Assembly (NCBI RefSeq): GCF_004346865.1
Contig: NZ_SMGR01000001.1
Coordinates: forward strand, 1,860,001-1,924,000
Length of the DNA stretch: 64,000 nt
Direction: 5' to 3'
Origin: Shimia isoporae
GTDB lineage: Bacteria > Pseudomonadota > Alphaproteobacteria > Rhodobacterales > Rhodobacteraceae
Numbering within the stretch: the first letter of the stretch is position 1; each line of letters starts with the position of its first letter. Under the pieces are notes generated by a model that was not told the origin of the DNA, did not search any database, and worked only from the letters and a program-made list of their open reading frames with translations. Positions 8,142-17,260 of the stretch are shown piece after piece. A program made the position numbers and the translations under genes.

Positions 8142-8702
8142 ATGTTGCTGGCACTGGATAGCCGCTGGCGTCGTTTCAACGACCCCGACTATGTCTCACA
8201 ATCAGGCAAGAGCTTTACCGGTGTATTTGACATCGGATACGACGCGCCGGACATATGGCCACATGCGGTACCGCGCGAAGCCGATGCGTCCGAGGTCGAG
8301 GTTGGGGACGACAAGCTTTCAGCCGATCTCTGCCGATTAGATGGCACTCGTTTTGTGCATTGCGTCCTGCCGCTAGCCATCAAGGGTAGCGACGAGGTTT
8401 TCAACTTCGGTCCATGGGCTGCAGTCGAAGCCGAGTTGTTTTATGCATACGTCGATGTGGCAACCGGCGCATCGGAGGGATTCGTTGGCGGGATTGCATT
8501 TTTGATGAATGACCTTCCTGGCTTCGAGTCTGACGATCCTATCGCTTGCCAATTGATCCCTGGCGCGGAGGGTCAGCGCCCTCGCCTCACTGCGCTGGAT
8601 GGCCCGCTTAAGTCCGCGCAAAGCAACGGAATTTCCTTTGACCAACTGCTCGACATATATGCGCATACAGGCAACGACGTCCGTCCGCACCTGAATGGTT
8701 AA
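8142..8702 (+). CDS. DUF2199 family protein
   Basis: A 186-residue soluble protein matching the DUF2199 family, recognised by the opening LDSRWRRFNDPDY, then GVFDIGYDAPDIWPH and the later PGAEGQRPRLTALDGP block. In many relatives a Cys pair precedes the first motif; here that stretch reads YVSQSGKSFTG, so no zinc site is visible. The ATG is three bases after the purF stop, implying translational coupling. Nothing in the sequence indicates an enzymatic function; an auxiliary role to purine metabolism would be a guess from position only. Confidence 0.8.
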   Translation: MLLALDSRWRRFNDPDYVSQSGKSFTGVFDIGYDAPDIWPHAVPREADASEVEVGDDKLSADLCRLDGTRFVHCVLPLAIKGSDEVFNFGPWAAVEAELFYAYVDVATGASEGFVGGIAFLMNDLPGFESDDPIACQLIPGAEGQRPRLTALDGPLKSAQSNGISFDQLLDIYAHTGNDVRPHLNG

Positions 8703-8836
8703 GGCCTGATTCACCAACAAATTAAGCGTTTTTTCGCCAATTCATGACATTCGGTTTGGCAATCACCCAGTTGGGAGTTACCCAGCCGTGCCGCCTCCAC
8801 GGATGAGCGGCGAGAACCGTCAGTAGCGAGTACCCG

Positions 8837-9094
8837 ATGTCTAACAAAACCCCCAAACATGTGGCCGACACAGCCACGCATAAGGGCGTAATGAAACAGC
8901 GCCAGCGTTTGACGCTGATTGGCGTAATGGGCACTCCCACATCGCCACGCGCCCTTCTGATGACAACCTCCGGCAGGACGATCAAGGTCAAGCTGGGGGA
9001 CAACACACCGGGCGGCAAAGTCGCGGCCATCGGCACCGACACAATTGTCCTGCAGGGTGGCGGACGCACAACCACGCTGGAAATACCGCGCTAG
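8837..9094 (+). CDS. Small protein with a PilP/GspC-like domain (tentative)
   Basis: An 85-residue basic protein without a signal peptide or membrane helix. The C-terminal 55 residues (RLTLIGVMGTPTSPRALL, then SGRTIKVKLGD, then GKVAAIGTDTIVLQGGGR) resemble the short beta-rich homology region of GspC/PilP-type secretion and pilus proteins: a value-with-modifier strand pattern in which a default is followed by KVAAIG and an output strand. That assignment is by pattern only. The ATG at 8837 has only a weak binding site (GCGAGTACCCG). It lies alone between the purF unit and an SDR gene. Confidence 0.6.
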   Translation: MSNKTPKHVADTATHKGVMKQRQRLTLIGVMGTPTSPRALLMTTSGRTIKVKLGDNTPGGKVAAIGTDTIVLQGGGRTTTLEIPR

Positions 9095-9142
9095 AAGTTC
9101 CGCGACCGCTTGTCCCTTGACCTTGTGGCCTAATTTCCGCAC

Positions 9143-9796
9143 ATGAGGCGGATGACACAGAAGATTGCCCTCATTACCGGAGCTTCACGTGGCCTTGGCG
9201 CCGCTTTCGCAGAAGCCCTTTGTCAAAAACACCATATCGTAGCCGTCGCGCGCACCACAGGCGCGCTGGAGGAGCTTGATGATCGCATTCAAGCCAAAGG
9301 CGGTACAGCCACATTGGCGCCCATGGATGTCACCAACGGTGACGCCATGGCGCAACTGTGCCGGTCCATTCATGACCGTTGGGGCAAGGTTGATCTCTGG
9401 GTGCACACAGCCATTCATGGCGCGCCGCTGACACCGACCGGCCACATCGACCCAAAGGACTGGGCGAAGTCCGTTTCGATCAACCTCGACGCCACTGGAC
9501 GCCTGATCCCGTTCCTGACGCCTCTTCTCGGCGAGGAGGGCCATGCCATTTTCTTCGATGACCCTCGTGGCGGCCAAAAATTCTTCGGGTCGTACGGTGC
9601 TACAAAAGCGGCGCAGATCGCCCTGGCCCGTAGTTGGCAGGCCGAGACAGTGTCCACGGGCCCCAGGGTGACCATCCTGAACCCACAGGGAATGCCAACT
9701 GGAACCCGCGCCCGCTTCTTCCCGGGAGAGCCTCGCGAGACACTGGTTAGCGCACATGACGAAGCCAGGCGTCTGCTTGAGGAACTAGGGCTCTAA
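9143..9796 (+). CDS. Divergent short-chain dehydrogenase/reductase
   Basis: Rossmann-fold SDR of 217 residues. The nucleotide-binding glycine motif TGASRGLG is intact at residues 12-19 and the catalytic Tyr151/Lys155 pair is present (YGATK). Two hallmark elements are missing: the NNAG motif after strand 4 reads VHTAIHGAP, and the catalytic Ser about 13 residues before the Tyr is replaced in the stretch IFFDDPRGG. This could lower or change the activity. ATG 9152 (MTQKIALITG) is an alternative start. Substrate unknown. It stands 48 bases after the small gene at 8837 and 123 bases before surE. Confidence 0.85.
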   Translation: MRRMTQKIALITGASRGLGAAFAEALCQKHHIVAVARTTGALEELDDRIQAKGGTATLAPMDVTNGDAMAQLCRSIHDRWGKVDLWVHTAIHGAPLTPTGHIDPKDWAKSVSINLDATGRLIPFLTPLLGEEGHAIFFDDPRGGQKFFGSYGATKAAQIALARSWQAETVSTGPRVTILNPQGMPTGTRARFFPGEPRETLVSAHDEARRLLEELGL

Positions 9797-9919
9797 GCGC
9801 TCGCCACTTGCGCGTAATCCGCAACATGAACCTAGATTTGCCAAGGGTTTGAAGCCAATGCTTGCCCCATCTCGCAGCCTCAACTAGACAGAGGCAGGAC
9901 GGCAAAAGGGCAGGCAAAC

Positions 9920-10702
9920 ATGCGCATTCTGGTGACCAATGACGACGGTATCAACGCCCCTGGACTCAAGGTTCTGGAGCAGATCGCTCATGACGTTGCA
10001 GGACCCGAAGGCGAAGTCTGGATTGTCGCCCCCGCCTTTGAACAATCCGGTGTTGGTCACTGCATCAGCTACACGCACCCGACAATGATCGCAAAGATGG
10101 GCACGCGCCGCTTTGCCGCCGAAGGAAGCCCCGCAGATTGTGTTCTTGCCGGCGTGCATGACGTGATGAAAGACACACCACCGGACCTAATTCTGTCCGG
10201 CGTGAATCGCGGCAACAATTCAGCCGAGAACGCGCTTTATTCCGGCACTTTAGGCGCGGCCATTGAAGGTGCGCTTCAAGGCATTCCTTCGATTGCAATC
10301 TCTCAATTTCTCGGTCCGGCAAACTACACAGCCGACGATCCATTCGAGGCTTCAGCAGCCTACGGTGCGGACGTGGTGCGAAAAATTCTCGACGTCGCCC
10401 CGGCCAACGACGCAGCCTATCACTTGTTTTATAATGTCAATGTCCCCCCGGTTCTGGCGGCTGATGTCAAAGGGATCCGCGTCGCAACTCAAGGTCTTCG
10501 TGAAGGCACACGGTTTTCTGTGGAACCGCACAACTCCCCGTCCGGGCGTCGCTTCCTTTGGGCCAGAGGTGGCAATCAACAGGTCGCCACCGCACCCGGT
10601 TCCGATGCGGCGCTGAACCTTGAGGGCTATATTTCAGTCACGCCTATGCGGGCCGATTTTACGGCCCATGATGTCCTGGACGCGCTGAAAGGCATCGAAT
10701 GA
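9920..10702 (+). CDS. surE: 5'/3'-nucleotidase SurE
   Basis: Metal-dependent phosphatase that dephosphorylates nucleoside monophosphates and takes part in stationary-phase survival. The N-terminal [16 protein letters not shown] carries the metal-binding Asp8 and Asp9; the conserved [10 protein letters not shown] loop and SGVNRGNNS segment complete the active site. Length 260 residues is typical. The start is supported by AAAAGGGCAGG upstream. The stop overlaps the pcm ATG (ATGA at 10699-10702), matching the surE-pcm-nlpD order known from many proteobacteria. Confidence 0.97.
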   Translation: MRILVTNDDGINAPGLKVLEQIAHDVAGPEGEVWIVAPAFEQSGVGHCISYTHPTMIAKMGTRRFAAEGSPADCVLAGVHDVMKDTPPDLILSGVNRGNNSAENALYSGTLGAAIEGALQGIPSIAISQFLGPANYTADDPFEASAAYGADVVRKILDVAPANDAAYHLFYNVNVPPVLAADVKGIRVATQGLREGTRFSVEPHNSPSGRRFLWARGGNQQVATAPGSDAALNLEGYISVTPMRADFTAHDVLDALKGIE

Positions 10703-11355
10703 CAGATCAGGACGCTCTCGCCGAACGCAAGATGCAGTTTCTCTTTGCGCTACGCTCTAAGGGCGTGACCGATCCGGCAGTTTTGACTGCGATGGAGAAA
10801 GTCGATCGTGGCCCTTTTGTTCGCGGGCTTTTTGCTGATCGCGCTTACGAAGATACACCGCTTCCCATCGCGTGTGGTCAGACGATTTCACAGCCTTCTG
10901 TGGTCGGCCTTATGACGCAAGCACTAGAAATATCGCCGCGCGACAGCGTGCTGGAAGTCGGAACCGGCTCGGGTTATCAGGCCGCTATTCTCAGCCAACT
11001 CGCACGCCGCGTTTACACGGTAGAACGTCACCGCCGCCTCGTACGTGAATCCAAACAAATCTTCGACGCGCTTGGGTTGGTCAATGTTACGTCTTTCATT
11101 TCAGACGGCAGTTTCGGTTTGCCAGATCAAGCGCCGTTTGATCGCATCATTGTAACTGCCGCCGCCGAGGATCCTCCGGGCCCCCTCTTGGCGCAACTCA
11201 AGATCGGCGGTATCATGGTGGTGCCCGTTGGGCAATCTGACGCGGTTCAAAGCCTGATCCGCGTACGCAGAACCGAGGCCGGGTTTGACTACGACGAATT
11301 ACGATCCGTGCGATTTGTGCCTCTTGTTGAAGGCATTGCGCGGGAAACTGAATAA
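10699..11355 (+). CDS. pcm: Protein-L-isoaspartate O-methyltransferase
   Basis: S-adenosylmethionine-dependent enzyme that repairs isoaspartyl residues in damaged proteins. The SAM-binding motif [15 protein letters not shown] lies near residues 85-99, preceded by the family's [16 protein letters not shown] segment, and [14 protein letters not shown] matches the post-III motif. Length 218 residues is normal. It overlaps surE by four bases and is followed 132 bases later by the nlpD-like gene, so all three may form one unit. Confidence 0.97.
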   Translation: MTDQDALAERKMQFLFALRSKGVTDPAVLTAMEKVDRGPFVRGLFADRAYEDTPLPIACGQTISQPSVVGLMTQALEISPRDSVLEVGTGSGYQAAILSQLARRVYTVERHRRLVRESKQIFDALGLVNVTSFISDGSFGLPDQAPFDRIIVTAAAEDPPGPLLAQLKIGGIMVVPVGQSDAVQSLIRVRRTEAGFDYDELRSVRFVPLVEGIARETE

Positions 11356-11487
11356 ATTTGCACGGATATCCCCTTGGCAATCTGCACCGCAGGGGCCATG
11401 TGACAACAAACCCGGCCGGAACGGGTAGACGATACACGCAGCTACGGCGCAAGACCGACGAAACAGGCTGCTTACGAGGGCATCGAG

Positions 11488-12648
11488 ATGGGCAACTTTC
11501 CTTCGCTGACATTCCGCACGACAGGCGCATGCCTTGCACTTGCGATAGTCGCCGGCTGTTCAGACGGGTTTGATATCGACCTGCGCAGCGATCTGGGAGG
11601 GGGGCTAGACACCACCAACGCAGCCCAAGGAGCCGCAGCCAAGCGCCCGCAACCGGACGCTCGTGGCGTGATCTCTTACCCAAGCTATCAAGTCGTCGTC
11701 GCAAAACAAGGCGACACACTGAATGACGTCGCCACGCGGATTGGAGTCGATGCAAACCAGCTGGGCGTCTACAACGGAATAAAACCCGACACCGCGCTGC
11801 GAGCAGGCGAAGTTCTGGCTTTGCCAACCCGCGTGGCAGAACCGTCTGCGGCCACAAACGGCGGTGTGGATATTGCCTCTTTGGCTGGCGGAGCCATTGA
11901 TCGCGCCCAACCCGACGTTGAAACCGAAACACTGGAGAGCGCTCCGGCTGCAGCAGCTCCCCAAACCGGCGTCGAGCCCATTCAGCACAAGGTCAAGCGC
12001 GGTGAAACCGCTTTCACGATATCACGGCTTTACAACGTTTCTGTCCGCGCTCTGGCAGACTGGAACGGTTTGGACAGCGATTTCACAATTCGTGAGAACC
12101 AGGTTCTGTTGATCCCGCCAACCGATCCGGAAAGCTCAAAAAACGCAGCAGCGGTGGCTGCTGGCGCTGTGTTTACACAACCCGGACAGGGTTCTCCAAC
12201 ACCAACCCCACCCAGCTCAACCAAGCCTTTACCCAAAGACACTTCAGCTGCAGCAGCCAAGCCTCCAGAGAACAATCTCGGCAGCTCGCAGAGCGCTTCG
12301 AAAGCCGCGATGAGTTTCCCTGTGGATGGCAAAATTGTGCGCCCGTATTCTAAAGGCAAAAACAACGGCATCGACATTGCAGCGAAGGCCGGAGCCCCCG
12401 TAAAGGCCGCCGCAAGCGGCACCGTGGCGGCAATCACCACAGACGGGGACAACGTCAAAATTCTTGTCGTGCGTCATCCAGATAACTTGATGACTGTGTA
12501 TTACAACGTAGATGACGTGAAAGTCGCCAAGGGTGCCAGCGTAAAACGCGGACAAACAATGGCGTCACTGCCCGCCAAAGACAGCTTTGTACACTTCGAG
12601 GTCCGCAAGGGATTTGACAGCGTTGATCCCATGCCCTACCTGAAATAG
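11488..12648 (+). CDS. nlpD: NlpD-like lipoprotein with two LysM domains and a degenerate M23 domain
   Basis: Outer-envelope lipoprotein that probably activates cell-wall amidases during division. A lipobox ends at Cys24 (AIVAGC). Two LysM peptidoglycan-binding repeats are visible (about residues 70-112 and 166-210), joined by Ala/Pro/Ser-rich linkers to a C-terminal M23/LytM domain (about 275-386). The zinc ligands of active M23 peptidases are missing: the first His is Asn in NNGIDIAAKAG, the middle His is lost in YYNVDD, and the final HxH reads FVHFEVRKG. This is the pattern of EnvC/NlpD activators rather than hydrolases. GAGGGCATCGAG precedes the ATG. Confidence 0.9.
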   Translation: MGNFPSLTFRTTGACLALAIVAGCSDGFDIDLRSDLGGGLDTTNAAQGAAAKRPQPDARGVISYPSYQVVVAKQGDTLNDVATRIGVDANQLGVYNGIKPDTALRAGEVLALPTRVAEPSAATNGGVDIASLAGGAIDRAQPDVETETLESAPAAAAPQTGVEPIQHKVKRGETAFTISRLYNVSVRALADWNGLDSDFTIRENQVLLIPPTDPESSKNAAAVAAGAVFTQPGQGSPTPTPPSSTKPLPKDTSAAAAKPPENNLGSSQSASKAAMSFPVDGKIVRPYSKGKNNGIDIAAKAGAPVKAAASGTVAAITTDGDNVKILVVRHPDNLMTVYYNVDDVKVAKGASVKRGQTMASLPAKDSFVHFEVRKGFDSVDPMPYLK

Positions 12649-12658
12649 CCTATTGATT

Positions 12659-13504
12659 TCAGGCTTTTATTGCGACACCTCTGCGCCCGGCCAAATCAAC
12701 AAAGTACTGCCAGGCCACGCGCCCTGAGCGAGCGCCGCGGGTGGCTTGCCATTCAATCGCCTCCGCCCAAAGTGTGTCTTCATCGATGTCCACGCCATGC
12801 GCATTGCAATAGCCTCGGATCATGGCGAGGTATTCATCCTGAGTGCATGGATGAAAGCCAAGCCAGAGACCAAAACGATCTGACAAAGAAACTTTCTCCT
12901 CAACCGCCTCGGATGGGTTGATGGAACTCGACCGCTCGTTTTCGATCATGTCCCTCGGCATCAGGTGACGACGGTTGGAGGTCGCATAAAACACCACGTT
13001 CTCTGGCCGTCCTTCAATCCCACCATCAAGAACAGCTTTGAGCGACTTGTAATGTTGATCATCGTGGCTGAAGCTCAGGTCGTCACAGAACAACAAAAAA
13101 CGCTCTTCCCGACCACGTAGAAGGTTGAGCAATCGCGCTACGGACGGCAAATCCTCACGCTGCAGTTCAACAATTTTCAGGTTCAGACCCTCTGACAATA
13201 TCTGCGCGTGTACTGCCTTCACCAAAGAAGACTTCCCCATCCCACGTGCGCCCCACAGCAAGGCGTTGTTGGCTGGTAGCCCAGCTGCGAACTGACGCGT
13301 GTTTTGTAAAAGAGTGTCGCGTGATCGGTCCACACCGACTAGCAAACCAATTTCTACGCGACTGATCTCAGCCACAGGTTCAAGCCTGTCTGGCTCCACA
13401 TGCCAGACGAACCCGTCTGAAGCTTCAAACTCTGGTGCAGGCGCCGGTGCGGGCGCCATGCGTTCAAGCGCTTCTGCGATGCGGGTCAATTCGGTATTGC
13501 TCAT
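12659..13504 (-). CDS. DUF815 family AAA+ ATPase
   Basis: P-loop ATPase of the DUF815 family, 281 residues. Walker A GARGMGKSS is at 85-93 and Walker B FLLFCDDLSF near 140; an Arg-rich sensor region and FGLWLGFHPCTQDEYLAMI follow, both conserved in the family. The ATG at 13504 is chosen over a longer frame because AGGAGAG sits just upstream and the preceding sequence overlaps the tat terminator. The 3' end converges on nlpD with only 10 bases between stops. The cellular role of the family is not established. Confidence 0.9.
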   Translation of the reverse strand: MSNTELTRIAEALERMAPAPAPAPEFEASDGFVWHVEPDRLEPVAEISRVEIGLLVGVDRSRDTLLQNTRQFAAGLPANNALLWGARGMGKSSLVKAVHAQILSEGLNLKIVELQREDLPSVARLLNLLRGREERFLLFCDDLSFSHDDQHYKSLKAVLDGGIEGRPENVVFYATSNRRHLMPRDMIENERSSSINPSEAVEEKVSLSDRFGLWLGFHPCTQDEYLAMIRGYCNAHGVDIDEDTLWAEAIEWQATRGARSGRVAWQYFVDLAGRRGVAIKA

Positions 13505-13564
13505 GGCGCTCTCCTGTCGTGCAGGTCGCAAAAAATCATGAACGTCTTGCAATGACCAGCCATG

Positions 13565-13590
13565 AAAAAACGCGCTCAAAAAGAGCGCGC
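13565..13590 (-). terminator. Rho-independent terminator of tatABC
   Basis: Read on the minus strand, a 7-bp GC-rich stem (CGCGCTC/GAGCGCG, 13583-13589 with 13571-13577) and a five-base loop are followed by six T. It lies about 25 bases after the tatC stop and upstream of the ATPase gene, which therefore probably has its own promoter or depends on read-through. Confidence 0.85.
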
Positions 13591-13614
13591 CTTTCAATTC
13601 CACGAAAAGTCAGA

Positions 13615-14556
13615 TTACTTCTGTTCCGCCTCGTGTTCTGCGAGGTCGTCCTCTTCTTCATCATCTTCAAACCAAGTGCCGTCAGCCTTCATCTGAGCAA
13701 TGCGCTTCTTTTCCACTCGGCCAACAAGAAGGATAGACACTTCGTAGAGACCATACACAACTGAAAACAAAATAAGCTGCGTGACGACATCCGGAGGGGT
13801 GACCAACGCTGCCAAAACAAGGATGCCAACCATCGCATACTTGCGTACCGATCCAAGCCCTTTTGCACTGACCAGCCCAGCCTTGCCCATCAAAGTCAAC
13901 AAAACTGGAAGCTGGAAACAAAGCCCAAACGCCATGATGAACTTAAGCGTAATATCCAAGCTTTCGTTGACTTTACCAAAGAAGGTGATCTGAACCCCCT
14001 GCTCCGTTTGCGGAACGACAGGTGCAACATCACCCGGAACATTTTCAGCAGCAGGCGCAAGCAAATTGGCGAACACAGACGCCACATCGGCAAAACCAAG
14101 GAAGAACTGCATCGCAAGTGGCGTCACTACCAACTGGGCAAAGGTCGCGCCCAGCAAGAACATGAACGGGGAGGCAATCATGAATGGCAGGAACGCGCCC
14201 CGCTCATTCTTGTAGAGCCCCGGAGCCACGAACCGCCACATCTGGAACCCGATGACTGGAAAGGCCAAGGCAAATCCGCCGACCATCGAAATCCGGAAAA
14301 GCGTAAACAGGTATTCCTGCGGTGAGGTAAATTGCAAGGTCGGGGCTGGATCGCCCAAAGAACGCAGCACTTCCACAATTGGAGAAACGAGGAAATGCAA
14401 AACGTGCTCTGCGATGAACTGTCCACCAATCGGTACAAAGAAAAAGCTGATCGCAATGACGAAGGCCAAACCGGACCGGATAAGCCGCGTCCGCAATTCA
14501 GCGAGGTGCTCGATCAGCGGTGCGGAAGTGTCTTCAATCTCGTCCGTCTGGCTCAT
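13615..14556 (-). CDS. tatC: Sec-independent protein translocase TatC
   Basis: Core receptor of the twin-arginine translocase that exports folded proteins. Six membrane helices are apparent; the N-terminal [13 protein letters not shown] cytoplasmic motif and [13 protein letters not shown] in the first cytoplasmic loop are the signal-peptide recognition elements. At 313 residues it is longer than E. coli TatC, with an insertion in the periplasmic loop (about residues 155-190, with [16 protein letters not shown]) and an acidic C-terminal tail ([16 protein letters not shown]). It overlaps the tatB stop by four bases. Confidence 0.97.
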   Translation of the reverse strand: MSQTDEIEDTSAPLIEHLAELRTRLIRSGLAFVIAISFFFVPIGGQFIAEHVLHFLVSPIVEVLRSLGDPAPTLQFTSPQEYLFTLFRISMVGGFALAFPVIGFQMWRFVAPGLYKNERGAFLPFMIASPFMFLLGATFAQLVVTPLAMQFFLGFADVASVFANLLAPAAENVPGDVAPVVPQTEQGVQITFFGKVNESLDITLKFIMAFGLCFQLPVLLTLMGKAGLVSAKGLGSVRKYAMVGILVLAALVTPPDVVTQLILFSVVYGLYEVSILLVGRVEKKRIAQMKADGTWFEDDEEEDDLAEHEAEQK

Positions 14557-15056
14557 GCGTCGTCCTTTTTCACAGGGTCAACTGCCTCTGCTTCGCGTTT
14601 CGCGCGCACTTCTTTGGCCGCTTCCTGCATCTCTTCTTCCCGCGCCTTTGCCTCTGCATCCAGCTTGGCTTGGCCAACTTCCTGCGTTCGCTTACGAATT
14701 TTTTCAACAGCTTCGGCGCGTTCTGCAGCCAGCTTGCCGGTTTCGCTGTCAGGATCAAAACTCATCGACTTCTTGAAGTCGTCGGTTGTTTCCTTCAGTG
14801 CATCCGACGCCGCTTTCATCGGATTAGAGACTTTGTTCAATCCGTCTGTCGCGCTTTTGAGACCGTCAGTGACATCTTTGACGCCAGCCTGATCCGCCGC
14901 TTGGTTCATGGCACTGGAAAACTCCCGCGCCATACCCTTTGCCTTGCCCACGAAACGGCCAACGGCGCGGAACATAACTGGCAAATCTTTGGGCCCCACG
15001 ACGATCAACGCAACAACGCCAATCACCAGAAGCTCTGGCAACCCCAAATCAAACAT
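14553..15056 (-). CDS. tatB: Sec-independent protein translocase TatB
   Basis: TatB couples with TatC to bind twin-arginine signal peptides. The N terminus [20 protein letters not shown] forms the membrane helix, followed by the [13 protein letters not shown] hinge and amphipathic helix typical of TatB rather than TatA. The rest of the 167 residues is a long charged helical tail rich in Lys, Glu and Ala. It starts 16 bases after tatA ends and overlaps tatC. Confidence 0.96.
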   Translation of the reverse strand: MFDLGLPELLVIGVVALIVVGPKDLPVMFRAVGRFVGKAKGMAREFSSAMNQAADQAGVKDVTDGLKSATDGLNKVSNPMKAASDALKETTDDFKKSMSFDPDSETGKLAAERAEAVEKIRKRTQEVGQAKLDAEAKAREEEMQEAAKEVRAKREAEAVDPVKKDDA

Positions 15057-15072
15057 GTTTCGTCAGCCCCAA

Positions 15073-15291
15073 TCAGGCTTTGTCTTTTTCATCTTCGGGG
15101 GTCACGTCTTTTGCGACCTCAGCAGCTTCGTTTTCAAGCTCCTGCTGCCCTTCGTTGATGCCCTTTTTGAACGAAGTGATGCCTTTGCCGACTTCTCCCA
15201 TCAGACCGCTGATCTTGCCACGGCCAAACAGAACCAGAACCACAACCGCAATCAGCAGAATGCCCGGAAGGCCGATGTTTCCAATACCCAT
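15073..15291 (-). CDS. tatA: Sec-independent protein translocase TatA
   Basis: Pore-forming subunit of the twin-arginine translocase, 72 residues. It has one N-terminal membrane helix (IGLPGILLIAVVVLVLFG), the diagnostic FGRGKISGLMGEVGKGI hinge plus amphipathic helix, and an acidic tail. GGAGAA lies upstream of the ATG. It is the first gene of tatABC; its promoter must lie in 15292-15473, where a possible -35/-10 pair (ATGACA at 15429-15424, TCTATT at 15405-15400 on the minus strand) overlaps the TGTCA repeats. Confidence 0.95.
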   Translation of the reverse strand: MGIGNIGLPGILLIAVVVLVLFGRGKISGLMGEVGKGITSFKKGINEGQQELENEAAEVAKDVTPEDEKDKA

Positions 15292-15422
15292 GTGTTTTCT
15301 CCAGTCTAAGATGCGTCCGCACCTGATTTCATGATCTGCCCCATTCCTACCGCCTGCACAGCCACCGAAAAAGCCGCAATCCTATTGGAAATTCGCAAAA
15401 ATAGAGGTTTTCGCCACCTGAT

Positions 15423-15458
15423 TTGTCATTATTCTGTCAGTTGCCAGTATTTTGTCAG
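15423..15458. promoter_or_regulatory. TGTCA direct repeats, PhoB-box-like operator
   Basis: Four pentamers sit in two 11-bp-spaced pairs: TGTCA at 15424 and 15435, and TGCCA at 15442 with TGTCA at 15453. The first pair fits the classical Pho-box layout (TGTCA-N6-TGTCA with an A/T-rich spacer). The site lies 16 bases before the WYL regulator start and overlaps a possible -35 of tatA on the opposite strand. Binding protein is not proven; autoregulation by the WYL regulator is the alternative. Confidence 0.5.
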
Positions 15459-15473
15459 GATTTGCCGCGACTC

Positions 15474-16148
15474 ATGCCCACCAAGCTTCCTTCCAAACGT
15501 TCTGAACGGCTGTATTCCCTGGTGGACATACTCAAAGATGGCGCTCTGCACCGCGCAGAAGACTTGGCAAGCCGCCTTGAGGTGTCATTGCGTACCATCT
15601 ATCGCGATATGGAAACCCTCATCGCAAGTGGCGTCCCGATTGAAGGTGAACGTGGTGCGGGATACCGCGCCTCCGCAAACGTATCTCTCCCTCCGCTGAA
15701 CTTAACGAACGCCGAACTGGAGGCGCTGCACATCGGTCTTGCAGTCGTAGGTAATGGGATGGAAGGTGAGTTGAGAGAAGCCGCTGAAAGCCTGAGCGCA
15801 AAGATTGACTCCGTACTTCCAGAAGATGCAAGCAGCATCGGGCAAAGCTTCGGATTTGCAGTCTATCCTTTTGCGGACGCCGCAGCAGGTCTGCAACATC
15901 TTGAGCCACTTCGCTCTGCAATACGCTCACGCCAAAAGCTCGCACTGGACCTCAAGGACGACAGAACTCTAAATGTGCGCCCCTTGAAAATAGACTATTG
16001 GGGGCGGATTTGGTCGCTGCTTGTTTGGAGCGAAACAGACAATGAATTCGCCCAGATCCGGGTGGATCGCATCGGAAACATGGCATTGCTGCCAGGGTTG
16101 TTCGTTGACGAACCTGGGAAACGGTTGCAGGACTTTCAGAACCGCTAA
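15474..16148 (+). CDS. YafY-type transcriptional regulator (HTH_11 plus WYL domain)
   Basis: DNA-binding regulator of 224 residues. An HTH_11 helix-turn-helix is clear in the first 60 residues (KRSERLYSLVDILKDG, then AEDLASRLEVSLRTIYRDMETL), followed by the usual linker GVPIEGERGAGYR and a ligand-sensing WYL domain from about 130, in which the name-giving WYL reads WSL. ATG 15474 is chosen because the helix-turn-helix then lies at the N terminus; the longer frame from 15423 would cross the operator. Its stop overlaps the convergent ABC gene. Ligand and targets are unknown. Confidence 0.88.
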   Translation: MPTKLPSKRSERLYSLVDILKDGALHRAEDLASRLEVSLRTIYRDMETLIASGVPIEGERGAGYRASANVSLPPLNLTNAELEALHIGLAVVGNGMEGELREAAESLSAKIDSVLPEDASSIGQSFGFAVYPFADAAAGLQHLEPLRSAIRSRQKLALDLKDDRTLNVRPLKIDYWGRIWSLLVWSETDNEFAQIRVDRIGNMALLPGLFVDEPGKRLQDFQNR

Positions 16149-17242
16149 CTTTCCGCGCGGAAAACAAAACAACGATCGCGACGGATTGTCAGCCAAAGTG
16201 GTGTTCCTATTTTGGGCAAAAACACATTCGGAACAGTGACATGCAGCTCCGAGCCATCGTGATCCATTACGAATTCCACAAGGCTCTCATTGCCCATAAA
16301 CCGCGCCCTTTTGACGATTCCACGCGCCGCGACGCCATCAGTGGGAGTCGGTAAGGGCCCGCGCCCCTCTCGATCAAAGTCGAGTTTGATATGTTGTGGT
16401 CGGATCACGATCTCGACGGCTTCCCCATCGCCGAAGCCTGGCGTTAGAAACTGACCAAACGGCGTCTCGGTCAAGGCGCCATTTGAACGGCTTCGAAAGA
16501 CGTTTATGTCGCTGAAAAACGCAACCGCCTGCTTGTCCACTGGCGCATTGTAAATGTTGTAAGGCGCACCCTGCTGCACGATCTCTCCATCACGCATCAG
16601 TGCAATTTCATCGGCCATCCGCATGGCTTCCTCAGGCTCATGCGTCACGAGTAAAACCGCGGTGTCTTCCTCTTTGAGCACGGCCAAAGTCTCGTCGCGG
16701 ATGCCATCCCTAAGACGATTGTCCAGACCAGAAAAAGGCTCATCCATCAGCATAATGCGCGGACGAGGCGCCAAAGCACGCGCCAGCGCCACCCGCTGTT
16801 GCTCCCCGCCCGACAAGACATGCGGGAATTTGTCTATAGCCCAACTCAGGTTCACTTTGGCAAGCAACTCTTCGACCCGCCGCCTTTTTTCCCCTGCTGC
16901 TCCCTTTAAGCCGAAAGCCACGTTATCAGCCACGCTCATATGCGGAAACAGCGCGAAATCCTGAAACATCAGGCCGATTTGACGACGCTCTGGCGGGATA
17001 CGAAAAACAGTGTCACAAATCAGCTCACCGTCCACGTAGATTTCGCCGCTATCCTGCATTTCCACACCAGCGATCATGCGCAACGTGGTCGATTTTCCGC
17101 AACCTGAAGGCCCCAATAGACAGGTTACTTGGCCCGGCTGAACAGACAGAGATACGTTGTCGACCACCTGTCGGTTTCCGAACCGCTTTCGAAGGCTCCG
17201 GATTTCCAACCTGGGACTTTCAATGTTGGTTTGCAGCTGCAC
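16145..17242 (-). CDS. FbpC/PotA-type ABC transporter ATP-binding protein
   Basis: ATPase subunit of an importer of the iron(III)/polyamine class, 365 residues. Walker A GPSGCGKST at 44-52, signature LSGGEQQR near 144, Walker B IMLMDEPFSGLD near 164 and the switch LLVTHEPEE are intact; a TOBE-like regulatory domain fills the C-terminal 110 residues. The phrase RQIGLMFQDFALFPHMSV is typical of FbpC proteins. The start is GTG with AAGG upstream. No permease or binding-protein gene is adjacent; the upstream neighbour is a Na+ symporter. Its stop overlaps that of the WYL regulator on the other strand. Confidence 0.9.
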   Translation of the reverse strand: MQLQTNIESPRLEIRSLRKRFGNRQVVDNVSLSVQPGQVTCLLGPSGCGKSTTLRMIAGVEMQDSGEIYVDGELICDTVFRIPPERRQIGLMFQDFALFPHMSVADNVAFGLKGAAGEKRRRVEELLAKVNLSWAIDKFPHVLSGGEQQRVALARALAPRPRIMLMDEPFSGLDNRLRDGIRDETLAVLKEEDTAVLLVTHEPEEAMRMADEIALMRDGEIVQQGAPYNIYNAPVDKQAVAFFSDINVFRSRSNGALTETPFGQFLTPGFGDGEAVEIVIRPQHIKLDFDREGRGPLPTPTDGVAARGIVKRARFMGNESLVEFVMDHDGSELHVTVPNVFLPKIGTPLWLTIRRDRCFVFRAES

Positions 17243-17260
17243 GCCTTGCCTCGTTCATAG

